A stretch of DNA of 64,000 nt from JAFGCL01 sp964492335. GTDB taxonomy: Bacteria > Chloroflexota > Dehalococcoidia > UBA2247 > RBG-13-53-26. Every line of letters begins with the position of its first letter. Within the stretch, counting starts at the first letter, position 1. The position numbers were made by a program, and so were the translations under genes. Positions 53,119 through 61,605 of this stretch are shown piece after piece. Where the stretch lies: assembly GCA_964492335.1 (NCBI GenBank), contig CAZBJX010000011.1, forward strand, positions 1 to 64,000, in the 5' to 3' direction. Under the pieces are notes generated by a model. The model did no database searches. It was not told the origin of the DNA and worked only from the letters and a program-made list of their open reading frames with translations.

Positions 53119-53134
53119 GGCCTGGTACCAGGCC
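53119..53134. repeat. 16-nt perfect palindrome between convergent genes
   Basis: GGCCTGGTACCAGGCC in the 114-nt space between two converging genes. Possibly a bidirectional 3'-end signal. Confidence 0.5.
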
Positions 53135-53208
53135 GAAATGGACCGCCCGGCCGGCCACGCCGGGCGCCGCGCCGGCCCAGGCCGCCACCCTGCGGGGGGC
53201 CGGCGCCC

Positions 53209-53754
53209 CTAGCGGCCCGGCTTCCTGCCGAAGGCCAGCCCCATGGCGTCCGCCAGCCTTTCGGGGTCCCGGGAGCCGATCAGCAGGCGCCGGCCGTCGG
53301 CCAGCTCCAGCATCACCCCCCGGTTCCCGCTGACGTTGTAGGCCTTGCCACGGGAGCCGTAGCGGATGCCCCAGCCCCCGTAGTCCCTGAGGGGGCTGTA
53401 GGTGTGCGGGGCGAACCCCGCCAGGAGCTCCGGGGGTATCCGCTGGAATGACTGGTGGAGCGGGAAGAAGCGGTAGTACAGACCCTCAGGGCGCACCTCG
53501 GTCGTCAGGTTGGCCGCGTAGAAGAAGACGGGGAAGGCGAGGCCGAAGACGGCCCCGATGAGGATTACCAGCCAGTCCGGCCCGGGGTTCTGCCCGAAGG
53601 GCCGGCCCAGGATGATCTGCTGGGTGAAGCCCCAGGCGGAGACGCCGGTGGTGCCGCCCACGAGCACCCACAGCCACCACTGCCGAAAGTGCTGCACCTC
53701 ACGATAGATGGGGGGGCCGCCCCGGCCCGGCCCTCCTGTGGGTCCTCTCTTCAC
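53209..53754 (-). CDS. Two-helix membrane protein with PH-like domain
   Basis: 181 residues from GTG 53754 (GAGAGGG site 5 nt away). After a Gly/Pro-rich start, IYREVQHFRQWWLWVLVGGTTGVSAWGF begins the first helix; a second lies near 70-90. The C-terminal half is a strand-rich PH-like fold: LTTEVRPEGLYYRFFPLHQSF, YSPLRDYGGWGIRYGSRGKAYNVSGNRGVMLELADGRRLLIGSRDPERLADAMG. From memory it resembles DUF6141 proteins, whose function is unknown. It is divergent from cysM and has its own promoter. Confidence 0.65.
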   Translation of the reverse strand: MKRGPTGGPGRGGPPIYREVQHFRQWWLWVLVGGTTGVSAWGFTQQIILGRPFGQNPGPDWLVILIGAVFGLAFPVFFYAANLTTEVRPEGLYYRFFPLHQSFQRIPPELLAGFAPHTYSPLRDYGGWGIRYGSRGKAYNVSGNRGVMLELADGRRLLIGSRDPERLADAMGLAFGRKPGR

Positions 53755-53838
53755 GCAGGCCCTCTCTCTTCCGGCCCTTTCCCCGGGCGCCCGGCCGCGC
53801 TCTCCGGCCCGGCGCCCCGGGGGCCTGTGGCCTCCGGT

Positions 53839-53847
53839 ATTGTAGCA
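53839..53847 (-). promoter_or_regulatory. Extended -10 promoter of the PH-like membrane gene
   Basis: Minus strand TGCTACAAT, RNA start near 53832, leader about 78 nt to GTG 53754. Confidence 0.5.
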
Positions 53848-53876
53848 CGGCCGGCGGTCGCAGGCATCCAAAGCCC

Positions 53877-53905
53877 TTGATTTGGGGCGGCGGGCGGCGT
53901 AAACT
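53877..53905 (+). promoter_or_regulatory. cysM promoter
   Basis: TTGATT, 17-nt spacer, TAAACT; no TGn element. RNA start near 53912 and leader about 16 nt, which supports ATG 53928 over the in-frame GTG/ATG candidates upstream. Confidence 0.55.
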
Positions 53906-53927
53906 GCTGTGGGAAACGAGGCAGCAG

Positions 53928-54905
53928 ATGGCACGTACCAGAACGGCGTCACGGTCCCGAGGCGCCCGGGCCTCCCGGGCAGCCCCGGCCGGAAACCTGG
54001 CCGTTGACCGGGCCATCGGCAACACGCCGCTGGTCCTGCTGAACAACCTGGGCGGCAACCCCAGGGTCAAGATCCTGGCCAAGCTCGAGGGGGCCAACCT
54101 CTCCGGCTCCATCAAGGACCGCCCGGCGCGCTACATGCTGGCCAGGGCCGAGGAGTCGGGCCTGCTCACCCGGGACAGAGTGATCATCGAGGCCACCTCG
54201 GGCAACATGGGCATCGCCCTGGCGGCCATAGGCGCCGCCAGGGGCTACCGCCTGAGGCTCTTCATGCCGGAATGCGTCAGCCAGGAGAGGCAGCGCGTGT
54301 TGACCGCGCTGGGCGCCGAGATCGTGCTCACCCCCGCCAGGGAGGGGACCGACGGCGCCATCAGGGGGGTGCACCGCCTGCTGGAGGAGGACCCTGACAA
54401 GTACTTCATGCCCAACCAGTTCGACAACGAGGGCAACTCCATGGCGCACTACGAGGGCACCGGCCCGGAGATCTACTCCCAGACCCGCGCCCAGGTCGAC
54501 GTCTTCGTGGCGGGCATGGGGACCACGGGGACGCTGATGGGCACGGGGCGCTACCTGAAGGAGAAGAAGCCCGCGTGCCTCATCGTGGGGATAGAGCCCA
54601 CCGTGGGGCACACCATCCAGGGGCTGAAGAACATGGAGGAGTCCATCGTGCCCCGCATCTATCACCCCAGCGTCTGGGACGAGAAGGTAACCGTCGAGGA
54701 CGAGGAGGCCTTCGAGACCACCAGGCAACTGGCCACCCGCGAAGGGCTGTTCCTGGGCATGTCCAGCGGCGCCGCAGTGGCCGGCGCCCTGCATGTAGCC
54801 AGAGAGATGGACCGCGGGACCATCGTCGTCATCCTCCCTGACCGTGGCGACCGGTACCTGAGCACCACCCTCTTCCGCTCCATCTGCGCGCGCTGCCCCC
54901 CCTAG
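53928..54905 (+). CDS. cysM: Cysteine synthase B-type PLP enzyme
   Basis: 325 residues. Fold-type II PLP enzyme: AIGNTPLVLLNNLGGNPRVKILAKLEGANLSGSIKDRPARYML with the PLP Lys63, IIEATSGNMGIALAAIGAARGYRLRLFMPE (the substrate loop is TSGNMG), VAGMGTTGTLMGTGRYLKE (phosphate-binding Gly loop) and EGLFLGMSSGAAVAGAL. It makes cysteine from O-acetylserine or O-phosphoserine; SGNMG together with MSSGAA is typical of CysM. The first 20 residues are basic and Ala/Arg-rich. No cysE is adjacent. Confidence 0.9.
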   Translation: MARTRTASRSRGARASRAAPAGNLAVDRAIGNTPLVLLNNLGGNPRVKILAKLEGANLSGSIKDRPARYMLARAEESGLLTRDRVIIEATSGNMGIALAAIGAARGYRLRLFMPECVSQERQRVLTALGAEIVLTPAREGTDGAIRGVHRLLEEDPDKYFMPNQFDNEGNSMAHYEGTGPEIYSQTRAQVDVFVAGMGTTGTLMGTGRYLKEKKPACLIVGIEPTVGHTIQGLKNMEESIVPRIYHPSVWDEKVTVEDEEAFETTRQLATREGLFLGMSSGAAVAGALHVAREMDRGTIVVILPDRGDRYLSTTLFRSICARCPP

Positions 54906-55099
54906 AGCGCCGCCGGCCCCCGACCACCACCTCTCACGCCGGACGCCTTCCTCGAAGCGGCCCGGGGAAGGATTCTCCCTGGCTGCGCCGACTAAGAAGA
55001 GTACAGAGACCCGGCGGGGGGGGCGGCAGCCGGTGAGGCAGTGTGAGACTGAAGGGCACAGGGGGACGCAGTTGCTGCCCTTTCCCGCAGCGGGCTTAC

Positions 55100-55131
55100 G
55101 CGGAGCGCCTGGCTTGAGCCAGGCGCTCCGC
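55100..55131 (+). terminator. Long hairpin upstream of the PfkB gene
   Basis: 14-bp perfect stem GCGGAGCGCCTGGC / GCCAGGCGCTCCGC, loop TTGA, followed by AGTTTCC. It is 195 nt past the cysM stop; a late terminator or a structural element. Confidence 0.55.
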
Positions 55132-55140
55132 AGTTTCCGG

Positions 55141-55164
55141 CCGGCCCGGCGGCCGCCGGGCCGG
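55141..55164. repeat. 24-nt perfect GC palindrome
   Basis: Left arm CCGGCCCGGCGG, right arm its exact complement. Sits 9 nt after the previous hairpin; the two together may form a tandem 3'-end structure. Confidence 0.5.
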
Positions 55165-55206
55165 CGCAGGGCGGCCGGCCGCGCCACTCCCGGCTGCGCA
55201 GACACC

Positions 55207-55236
55207 TTGACAGCCCGAGCGCGGTCAGTGTAGCCT
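55207..55236 (+). promoter_or_regulatory. Promoter of the PfkB-acyltransferase-MFS group
   Basis: TTGACA, 18-nt spacer, TAGCCT. RNA would start near 55243, 2 nt before ATG 55245, so the first mRNA would be leaderless. Confidence 0.5.
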
Positions 55237-55244
55237 CTACACCG

Positions 55245-56171
55245 ATGAACATAATCGTTTCCGGGTCCCTGGCCTATGACCGGATCATGGACTTCCCGGG
55301 CCACTTCGCAGACCACATCCTGCCCGAGAAGATACATGTCCTCAATGTCTGCTTCCAGGTGAACGGCATCAGGGAGGAGGTGGGGGGGACCGCGGGCAAC
55401 ATCGCCTACGCCCTCAAGCTGCTGGGCCAGGACCCCGTTATCTCCGCCACCATCGGACGGGACTACCAGCGGTACTTCGGATGGCTGGACCGCAACGGCC
55501 TGTCCGCCGAGCGCATAAGGATCATCGAGGACGAGTTCACCGCGGGCGCCTTCATCACCACAGACCAGGCCGACAACCAGATCACCGGCTTCAACGCCGG
55601 GGCCATGAGGCACTCGTCGTGCCTGTCGTTCGACAGGCTCACCCCGTCGGACACCCTGATGATCATCGCCCCCGGGAACCTGGAGGACATGGTCAACTAC
55701 CCCCGGGAGTGCCGCGCCAGGAAGATACCCTACATCTTCGATCCAGGGCAGTCCCTGCCCGCCTTGAGCCCCGGCGACCTGCTCGGGGCCATACAGGGGA
55801 GCCTGCTGCTGATATCGAACGACTACGAGCTGGACCTGATCATGAGCAAGACGGGCCTCGCCAGGAGACAGCTCCTGGAACAGACCGGGGCGATCATCAC
55901 CACGCTGGGAGACCACGGGTCCCAGGTCTGCACCACCGCTGGAGAGATGGCGGTCCCCACCATCAGGCCCAGGAGGACCGTCGACCCTACGGGGGCCGGG
56001 GATTCCTACCGGGGCGGCCTCATCGCCGGGCTGGCCCGCGGCCTGGACATCTCCCAGTCTGCCCTGATGGGCAGCGTCTGCGCTTCGTTCGCCGTCGAGT
56101 GCCACGGCACACAGGAGTACACCTTCAGCCGCGAGGAGTTCGAGGAGCGCCTGAACGGGCACTCAGGCTGA
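55245..56171 (+). CDS. PfkB-family carbohydrate/nucleoside kinase
   Basis: 308 residues of the ribokinase fold: IIVSGSLAYDRIMDFPG, EEVGGTAGNIAYALKLLGQDPVIS (substrate-binding GG motif), FITTDQADNQITGFNAGAM, ISNDYELDLIM, and the C-terminal signature RRTVDPTGAGDSYRGGLIAGLARG with catalytic Asp (about 253). The pattern DNQITGF and FNAGAM is that of adenosine-kinase-like members found in archaea and related bacteria, so a nucleoside substrate is more likely than a hexose. It starts a three-gene run with an acyltransferase (17 nt later) and an MFS protein. Confidence 0.85.
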   Translation: MNIIVSGSLAYDRIMDFPGHFADHILPEKIHVLNVCFQVNGIREEVGGTAGNIAYALKLLGQDPVISATIGRDYQRYFGWLDRNGLSAERIRIIEDEFTAGAFITTDQADNQITGFNAGAMRHSSCLSFDRLTPSDTLMIIAPGNLEDMVNYPRECRARKIPYIFDPGQSLPALSPGDLLGAIQGSLLLISNDYELDLIMSKTGLARRQLLEQTGAIITTLGDHGSQVCTTAGEMAVPTIRPRRTVDPTGAGDSYRGGLIAGLARGLDISQSALMGSVCASFAVECHGTQEYTFSREEFEERLNGHSG

Positions 56172-56188
56172 AGAGTGGCAGCCTGGCG

Positions 56189-57061
56189 ATGGTCAACTAC
56201 TACCTCTTCCTGCTGGCCGAACTCCTCCTCTCGCGTCTCCCCACCAGGGCCGGCTACCTAGTGGCCCACATGGTGGCCGACATTGTCTACCTGCTGCACC
56301 CGCGGCTGCGGGCCGCCGTGGCGGATAACCTGAGACACGTGATGGGCCCGGAGGCGCCAGACGCGGCCATACGGGCCACCACCCGCAAGGTGCTGCGCAA
56401 CCTGGCCAGGAACTACTTCGACCTGATCAAGATGCCGCGGATGAAGCCGGAGGACATCCAGCGGCTGGTGTCGGCGCACAACGTGCACTACCTGGTGGAA
56501 GCGGTGGCCCGGGGAAAGGGAGTGGTCCTGGTGACCGCTCACTACGGCAGCTTCGACATGGCGGTGCAGGTGCTGGCGGCCCGGTCCGTGAAGACCACCA
56601 TCCTGGTTGAAGCCCTGAGACCGGAGAGGCTGCTGGAGCACGTCATTTCCTTGCGCAGCAGCAAGGGGCTGAACATCATCCCCGCCCGGTCCGGCGCGCT
56701 CCAATCCATCCTGCGCTCGCTGCATCGGGGCGAGATAGTGCTCTTCGCCTGCGACCGCGACCTGACCGGAGACTCGCCCAAGGCCCTCTTCTTCGGAGAA
56801 GAGACCGGGATGCCCGATATCGCCGTGCGGATGGCGCTGCGCACCGGGGCCGCGATCGTGCCCGTGTTCAACCGGCGGCGGAGCGACGGCCGCTACGACG
56901 TCTGGGTTGAGCCGCCCATCGAGGTCGGCGGAAAGAGCAACGGCGCGGCCGCGGTCCACGTGAAGCACGTCATCGGGATCATGGAGAGATACATCAAGGC
57001 CTGCCCCGAGCAGTGGGTGGTAGTGGAGCCCATCTGGCCCCGCAAGACAAGGGGCGGCTGA
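56189..57061 (+). CDS. Lysophospholipid acyltransferase-like protein (LpxL/HtrB-type fold)
   Basis: 290 residues. Typical LpxL/PatA-like layout: an N-terminal membrane helix, RAAVADNLRHVMG, VVLVTAHYGSFDMAVQVLA with the HX4D catalytic motif (His118, Asp123), IPARSGALQSILRSLHRGEIVLFACDRDL and VRMALRTGAAIVPVFNRRRSDGRY. It transfers an acyl chain to a membrane lipid. With no LPS genes seen, a glycolipid or phosphoglycolipid (as in mycobacterial PatA) is the likelier target. ATG 56189 is 17 nt after pfkB; the upstream open frame is antisense-like to the kinase and not coding. Confidence 0.8.
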   Translation: MVNYYLFLLAELLLSRLPTRAGYLVAHMVADIVYLLHPRLRAAVADNLRHVMGPEAPDAAIRATTRKVLRNLARNYFDLIKMPRMKPEDIQRLVSAHNVHYLVEAVARGKGVVLVTAHYGSFDMAVQVLAARSVKTTILVEALRPERLLEHVISLRSSKGLNIIPARSGALQSILRSLHRGEIVLFACDRDLTGDSPKALFFGEETGMPDIAVRMALRTGAAIVPVFNRRRSDGRYDVWVEPPIEVGGKSNGAAAVHVKHVIGIMERYIKACPEQWVVVEPIWPRKTRGG

Positions 57062-57068
57062 CACGCAC

Positions 57069-58553
57069 ATGGCATCGAACGGGCCGGGCGCCAGGGCCGG
57101 CGACAGCCCCCCCGCAGCTACCAGGTGGGCCATCCTGGGCGCCGTCATGCTGGGCAGCATCATGGGGCCGCTGGACGGGTCCATCGTCAATACGGTCCTC
57201 CCCTCCATAACGCGCCATTTCCACACCGACATCTCCATCGCCCAGTGGGTGCCCACCATCTACCTGCTGACCATCAGCTGCCTCATCCTCCTCTACGGGC
57301 GGCTGGGGGACATGATCGGCTACCGGACGGTCTTCCTCTGGGGCCTGGCCGCCTTCACCGTGACCTCCGTTCTCTGCGGCCTCTCCCAGGGCATCTGGAT
57401 GCTGATAGCGTTCAGGGCCCTCCAGGGGCTGGCAGCGGGCATGATGATGTCGGTGGCCTACGCCATCGTGACCAGCGCCTTTCCGCCGCAGGAGAGGGGC
57501 CAGGCCATGGGCCTGTACGCCATCAGCATCGCCGTGGGGCTGGGCCTCGGCCCCACCATGGGCGGCTTCATCGCCCAGCAACTGAGCTGGCGCTTCATCT
57601 TCTTCGTCAATGTGCCCATCGGCCTGGCAGCGGTCGTCTGGGGATACCGCATCATCCCCCGCGGCGGCCGCAAGCCCGGCCAGCACCTGGACATCGAGGG
57701 GGCGGCGGCGGCCTTCGTATTCCTCACCAGCGTGCTCCTCTACGCCAACCGGGGAGAGGACTGGGGATGGGCGGCGCCGGCATCACTGGCCCTGGCGGGC
57801 GTGGCCGCGGTCTCCGGGACGGCGTTCGTCTGGATTGAGAAGAGGGCCGCCCAGCCAATGCTCAACCTGTCCCTCTTCGCCGACCGCGTCTTCGCCTTCG
57901 CCAACCTGAGCGCCCTGCTCAACTTCGTAGCTACCTACGCCGTGGTCTTCCTGACCCCTTTCTACCTCAGCTTCGTGCTCGACTACGATGTCCTGAAGAT
58001 CGGCCTGGTGATGGCCGCCTCTCCGGTGGCCACCCTCTTCGTGGCCCCCATCAGCGGCGCCATCTCCGACCGCATCGGCTCCCGGCCCCTGGCCTTCGGC
58101 GGCATGTGCCTCCAGGCCACCGGCCTGCTGCTCCTGGCCCGCCTGGGAGAGGACTCCGGCGCCGGCGACGTGGCCTGGCGCCTGGTCCTGGCCGGCGCCG
58201 GCGCCGGCCTCTTCGGAAGCCCCAACAACAGCGCCGCCATGGGCAGCGTCCCCCCGGCCTACCTGGGAATCGCCTCCGGCATACTGGCCGCCATGCGGAA
58301 CGTGGGCATGGTGCTGGGGATAGCCGTGGCCGGCGCGGTGCTGTACAGTTGCGCCCCGGTGGCGCGCTCCGTGGAGACCGGGGCCCTCAGCCAGGCGCAG
58401 GTCCAGGAGTTCCTCTGCGGCCTGCGGTGGGCCTACATCACGGGCGCCATCATCGCCCTGGCCGCCGCCCTGACATCCCTGGCCGCCGGCAGGGCGCGCC
58501 GGCCGGCGGCGTCCGGGACGCGGCCGGACACCCCCGGGCCGTCCCCTTCATAG
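57069..58553 (+). CDS. MFS exporter, DHA2 (EmrB/QacA) type
   Basis: 494 residues with 14 predicted helices. Motifs: LGSIMGPLDGSIVNTVLPSI (helix 1, typical of DHA2), LLYGRLGDMIGYRTVFLWGL (motif A), ALQGLAAGMMMSVAYAIV (motif B region) and GLGLGPTMGGFI (motif C, antiporter). It exports lipids or toxic compounds in exchange for protons. It starts 7 nt after the acyltransferase gene, so it may move an acylated product or simply share the transcript. Nothing shows the substrate. Confidence 0.87.
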   Translation: MASNGPGARAGDSPPAATRWAILGAVMLGSIMGPLDGSIVNTVLPSITRHFHTDISIAQWVPTIYLLTISCLILLYGRLGDMIGYRTVFLWGLAAFTVTSVLCGLSQGIWMLIAFRALQGLAAGMMMSVAYAIVTSAFPPQERGQAMGLYAISIAVGLGLGPTMGGFIAQQLSWRFIFFVNVPIGLAAVVWGYRIIPRGGRKPGQHLDIEGAAAAFVFLTSVLLYANRGEDWGWAAPASLALAGVAAVSGTAFVWIEKRAAQPMLNLSLFADRVFAFANLSALLNFVATYAVVFLTPFYLSFVLDYDVLKIGLVMAASPVATLFVAPISGAISDRIGSRPLAFGGMCLQATGLLLLARLGEDSGAGDVAWRLVLAGAGAGLFGSPNNSAAMGSVPPAYLGIASGILAAMRNVGMVLGIAVAGAVLYSCAPVARSVETGALSQAQVQEFLCGLRWAYITGAIIALAAALTSLAAGRARRPAASGTRPDTPGPSPS

Positions 58554-58599
58554 CCGTCCCAAGCCACGGCTGCCGGACATTGGCGGCCTCGCCCTGACG

Positions 58600-58608
58600 T
58601 GATATCAT
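58600..58608 (+). promoter_or_regulatory. Extended -10 promoter of the small DNA-binding gene
   Basis: TGATATCAT, RNA start near 58615, leader about 42 nt including a GAGGAGGGAAGG ribosome site. Confidence 0.5.
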
Positions 58609-58656
58609 GTCTGGCACGGTCACAACGGACGACATCGAGGAGGGAAGGCTGAGCAC

Positions 58657-59085
58657 ATGACAGAGAAGACTATCGAGATCGGCGATGCGGCAAGAGCCCT
58701 GGGCATTTCCACCGAGGCTGTCAGGAAGCGCATCAAGAGGGGCAGCCTCAAGGCCCGGAAGAACGCTGACGGGCAGTGGCAGGTCATCGTGGACGAAGAG
58801 AGGATGGCAGCCCTTGACCGGGAGTACGGCCCGGAGGTCACCCCGGTGGACGCGGCCGCCGCGGCCGCCAGCCTCAGTCTGGTCCGGACGTCAGCGGCCA
58901 TCGAAGAGGCCCTGCGGGACGAGATCGCGTTCCTGCGGGACCAGGTCTCCTGCCTGCAGACGGTCATCCTCAACCTGACCCAGCACGTCAGGCTGCCGGA
59001 GGCGCCGCGACAGGAGCAGGCGCGCCCGCGATGGTGGCAGCGACTGAAGGCCCGCATCCTGCGCCGGCAGTCGGCAGCCGCCTGA
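58657..59085 (+). CDS. Small helix-turn-helix protein with coiled coil
   Basis: 142 residues. Residues 1-45 are a MerR/excisionase-type winged HTH (IEIGDAARALGISTEAVRKRIKRGSLKARKNADGQWQVIVDEERM). A helical segment (about 75-115, EEALRDEIAFLRDQVSCLQTVILNLTQHV) would form a coiled coil, and the end is basic. This is a common architecture for chromosome-, division- or replication-associated or regulatory DNA-binding proteins without a known ligand. A GAGGAGGGAAGG site precedes ATG 58657. The following gene converges on it, 14 nt away. Confidence 0.7.
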   Translation: MTEKTIEIGDAARALGISTEAVRKRIKRGSLKARKNADGQWQVIVDEERMAALDREYGPEVTPVDAAAAAASLSLVRTSAAIEEALRDEIAFLRDQVSCLQTVILNLTQHVRLPEAPRQEQARPRWWQRLKARILRRQSAAA

Positions 59086-59099
59086 CCGGCGGGCCAGCC

Positions 59100-59474
59100 C
59101 TACGCCCGGGGGGGCTTCTTCGCCCGGCGGCGCTTCTGCTTCGTCGTGGCCACTTCGGGCGGCGGCTCGCCCTCGGGGTAGACGATGAGCCGCAGACCGT
59201 CCTCGTGGTCCCAGCAGTCCACTATCACGCTGGTCTTGCGCAGATACCGGGTCAGCTCCGGCGTGGCCCTCAGCAGTATGGTATCCTCGCTGCCGACCAC
59301 CGTGTCGCCATCCTGCTCGGGGCCCAGCCACAGAGAGAAGCCCTCAGACTCGCCCTCGATCCGCAGCACGTGGCTGTCATGCCGGGAGTTGGCCTCCCGG
59401 ATGGCCCGCAGCTCCTGCGCCGCGCGAGCGGTGATCTTGACCATGTCCCCGGGCTTCTTCGTCGTCCTTGCCAT
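59100..59474 (-). CDS. HesB/IscA-fold protein lacking the iron-sulfur cysteines
   Basis: 124 residues. The N-terminal MVKITARAAQELRAIREANSRHDSHVLRIEGESEGFSLWLGPEQDGDTVV follows the HesB/IscA strand order, but the three Cys of IscA-type scaffolds are missing; the only Cys is in VIVDCWDHEDG. The C-terminal tail is Lys/Arg-rich (TTKQKRRRAKKPPRA). It therefore probably does not carry a cluster in the usual way and may be a non-metal relative. Its promoter is the extended -10 at 59570-59578. Confidence 0.55.
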   Translation of the reverse strand: MARTTKKPGDMVKITARAAQELRAIREANSRHDSHVLRIEGESEGFSLWLGPEQDGDTVVGSEDTILLRATPELTRYLRKTSVIVDCWDHEDGLRLIVYPEGEPPPEVATTKQKRRRAKKPPRA

Positions 59475-59569
59475 TCTTGCCAGCTCCTAATCCGGGCGGC
59501 GCCGCCCCGACAGCGCCACCCTCCCCATTTCCCCGGGCCCCCCGAAGGCCGGCCCGGCCGTCTAGGAGA

Positions 59570-59578
59570 ATTGTAGCA
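59570..59578 (-). promoter_or_regulatory. Extended -10 promoter of the HesB-fold gene
   Basis: Minus strand TGCTACAAT, the same 9-mer as at 53839-53847. RNA start near 59563, leader about 90 nt. Confidence 0.5.
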
Positions 59579-59611
59579 CCGCCGCCTGCCCCGGGGCCAC
59601 TGCGCCGGCTC

Positions 59612-59620
59612 TGGTAGAAT
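59612..59620 (+). promoter_or_regulatory. Extended -10 promoter of the flavoprotein gene
   Basis: TGGTAGAAT ends 8 nt before ATG 59629, so the mRNA would have about 2 untranslated bases. Confidence 0.5.
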
Positions 59621-59628
59621 GTAACGGC

Positions 59629-60942
59629 ATGGGGCACCAGGTCATAGTGGTGGGGGCCGGGGCCGGAGGCCTGCTGGCCGCGGCGCGGGCGGCCCAGATG
59701 GGCGCGGAGGTACTCCTGCTGGAGAGGACCAACCGCCCGGCGAACAAGCTGCTGCTTTCCGGCAACGGGCGCTGCAACTTCACCAACACCGCCGAGCTTG
59801 CGGACTTCGTGGCCATGTACGGCCCCAACGGGCGCTTCCTCTACGGCGCCTTCGGGCGCTTCTTCCGCGATGACCTCCTGGCCCTGCTGGAGAGGTACGG
59901 TGTGCGGGCCAGTACAGGGCCGGGCGGGAGGGTCTACCCGGAATCGGACAGGGCGGAGGACGTGGCCGCGGCCCTGCGGCGGTACGCAGAGGAAGCCGGC
60001 GTCCGGCTGCGCACGGGGGCCAGGGTCACCGGGATACGGGTCGCCGGCGGGCGGGTGGCCGGCGTCATGGTCGGCGCCGAGGCGCTCCCGGCGGCCGCCG
60101 TGGTCCTGGCCACCGGCGGCGCCTCCTACCCCGAGACCGGCTCCAGCGGCGACGGCTACCGCCTGGCGGCCGAGGCGGGCCACACCATCATCAGGCTGCG
60201 CCCGGCGCTGGTCCCCCTGATGGTGAAGGAGACCGGCCGGGCCAAGGGCCTCCAGGGGATCGCCCTCCGCAAAGCACGGCTGACGGCCTGGCAGTGCCAG
60301 GCCGACCGCATCGAGCCCCCGGGAAGGCCGATAGCCGACTGCGGGCGCGGGACCACCGGCCGGAAACCGCCCGCGGCGGTCATCGAGAGCCGCACCGGCG
60401 AGATGATATTCACCCACTTCGGCATCGGCGGCCCCATCACGCTCCTGATGAGCCTGGCCGTGGGAGACGCCCTGGAGCGGGGCCCGGTGAGCGTCTCCGT
60501 CAACCTCTTCCCGGACCTGGACCCCCAGGCCCTGCGCCACCGGCTCCAGGCCGAGTTCGACCGCTTCGGCAAGCGCTCCCTGCGCCACCTGCTCGACTCC
60601 CTTCTGCCCCGCAAGATGGTGGACCCCGTCCTGGAGATGGCCGGCCAGCCACCCGGGAGGCTGGGCCACCAGATGGCCGCCCCGGACCGCGACCGGCTGG
60701 CCGGTCTGCTCCAGTCCATCCGCTTCAGCATCAAGGCGCCGCTGCCCCTCTCCGCCGCCTTCGTGACCGCCGGGGGGGTCTCCCTGGATGAAGCCGATCC
60801 GAAGACCATGGCCTCCCGGCTGGTGGAAGGGCTCTACTTCTGCGGCGAGGTGATGGACCTGGACGCCGCCACCGGGGGCTACAACCTGCAGGCGGCCTTC
60901 TCCACCGGCTGGGTGGCCGGCGAGGAAGCGGCGCGCTCCTAG
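59629..60942 (+). CDS. HI0933/BaiN-like FAD-dependent flavoprotein
   Basis: 437 residues. An N-terminal FAD-binding Rossmann motif (QVIVVGAGAGGLLAAARAAQMGAEVLLLER) is followed by the family signature RPANKLLLSGNGRCNFTN, GRVYPESDRAEDVAAAL, VVLATGGASYPETGSSGDGY, IFTHFGIGGPITLLMS, and the closing GLYFCGEVMDLDAATGGYNLQAAFSTGWVAGEEA. These flavoproteins reduce or oxidise unknown substrates; the bile-acid reductase BaiN is a member. The start is fixed by a promoter that would give a leaderless mRNA. It has no obvious operon partner; maf converges on it, 24 nt away. Confidence 0.87.
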   Translation: MGHQVIVVGAGAGGLLAAARAAQMGAEVLLLERTNRPANKLLLSGNGRCNFTNTAELADFVAMYGPNGRFLYGAFGRFFRDDLLALLERYGVRASTGPGGRVYPESDRAEDVAAALRRYAEEAGVRLRTGARVTGIRVAGGRVAGVMVGAEALPAAAVVLATGGASYPETGSSGDGYRLAAEAGHTIIRLRPALVPLMVKETGRAKGLQGIALRKARLTAWQCQADRIEPPGRPIADCGRGTTGRKPPAAVIESRTGEMIFTHFGIGGPITLLMSLAVGDALERGPVSVSVNLFPDLDPQALRHRLQAEFDRFGKRSLRHLLDSLLPRKMVDPVLEMAGQPPGRLGHQMAAPDRDRLAGLLQSIRFSIKAPLPLSAAFVTAGGVSLDEADPKTMASRLVEGLYFCGEVMDLDAATGGYNLQAAFSTGWVAGEEAARS

Positions 60943-60966
60943 CCCCGGCCGGACCAGGTCCCGGTC

Positions 60967-61563
60967 TCAGGCCTGGCGACAACGGTCCTGCAGCACCTCC
61001 ACTCCAAACCCCCTCAAGGACTGCGCCAGGGCCGCCAGGGGAAGGCCGACCACGTTGGAATAGTCCCCCTCGATCCGGTCTACCAGGACCGCCCCCCGCC
61101 CCTGGATGGCGTAGCCCCCCGCCTTGTCCCGCGGCTCCCCGGTCCCGACGTAGGCATCGATCTGGCTGAGAGTGAGCTTTCTCAGGTGCACCCGGGTTTC
61201 CACCGACCTGGTCACCACCCGGCCGCTTCCGGTGTCCAGGATGGTGAACCCGGTGACCACGCAGTGCGTCCGCCCCTGCAGGGCACGAAGCATCTCCCGG
61301 GCCCGGGCGTCCGACTGCGGCTTCCCGAAGACGCGGCTGTCCAGCACCACCAGCGTGTCCGCGGCGATGATGATGGCGTCGGCGTGCTTCTCCGCCGCCG
61401 CCCGGGCCTTGCCCAGGGACAGCCCCCGGGCCATCGCCTCAGGCCCGCAGGCCCCGGGCATTGCCTCATCGTAGCCTCCCGGCTCCACCTCAAACTGCAG
61501 CCCGGTCTGCCGCAGGAGCTCCCTGCGGCGGGGAGAAGCTGAGGCCAATACGATCCGTCTCAT
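60967..61563 (-). CDS. maf: Maf-like nucleotide pyrophosphatase
   Basis: 198 residues. Maf/YceF signatures: RRIVLASASPRRRELLRQTG, IIAADTLVVLDSRVFGKP with the catalytic Asp, THCVVTGFTILD, YVGTGEPRDKAGGYAIQGRGAVLVDRIEGDYSNVVGLPL. It hydrolyses noncanonical or methylated pyrimidine nucleoside triphosphates and has been linked to division control. ATG 61563 has a GAGGGAG site 7 nt away; upstream Met codons lack one. It converges with the flavoprotein gene. Confidence 0.92.
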   Translation of the reverse strand: MRRIVLASASPRRRELLRQTGLQFEVEPGGYDEAMPGACGPEAMARGLSLGKARAAAEKHADAIIIAADTLVVLDSRVFGKPQSDARAREMLRALQGRTHCVVTGFTILDTGSGRVVTRSVETRVHLRKLTLSQIDAYVGTGEPRDKAGGYAIQGRGAVLVDRIEGDYSNVVGLPLAALAQSLRGFGVEVLQDRCRQA

Positions 61564-61605
61564 CCCGGCTCCCTCGAAGGCGCACGCGCAGCCACGGTCC
61601 CCGGC

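Larger units (their letters stand above)
54906..55244. other. Intergenic region, 339 nt, with two large inverted repeats
   Basis: No gene seen in either strand that I trust. It contains a 14-bp hairpin with 4-nt loop (55100-55131), a 24-nt perfect palindrome (55141-55164), and the promoter of the PfkB gene. The stretch 55020-55098 is unremarkable. Confidence 0.55.

Noticed and set aside
55020..55098. Possible riboswitch before the PfkB gene
   Set aside because: The promoter at 55207-55236 lies downstream of this stretch and gives a leaderless mRNA, so it would not be in the transcript.
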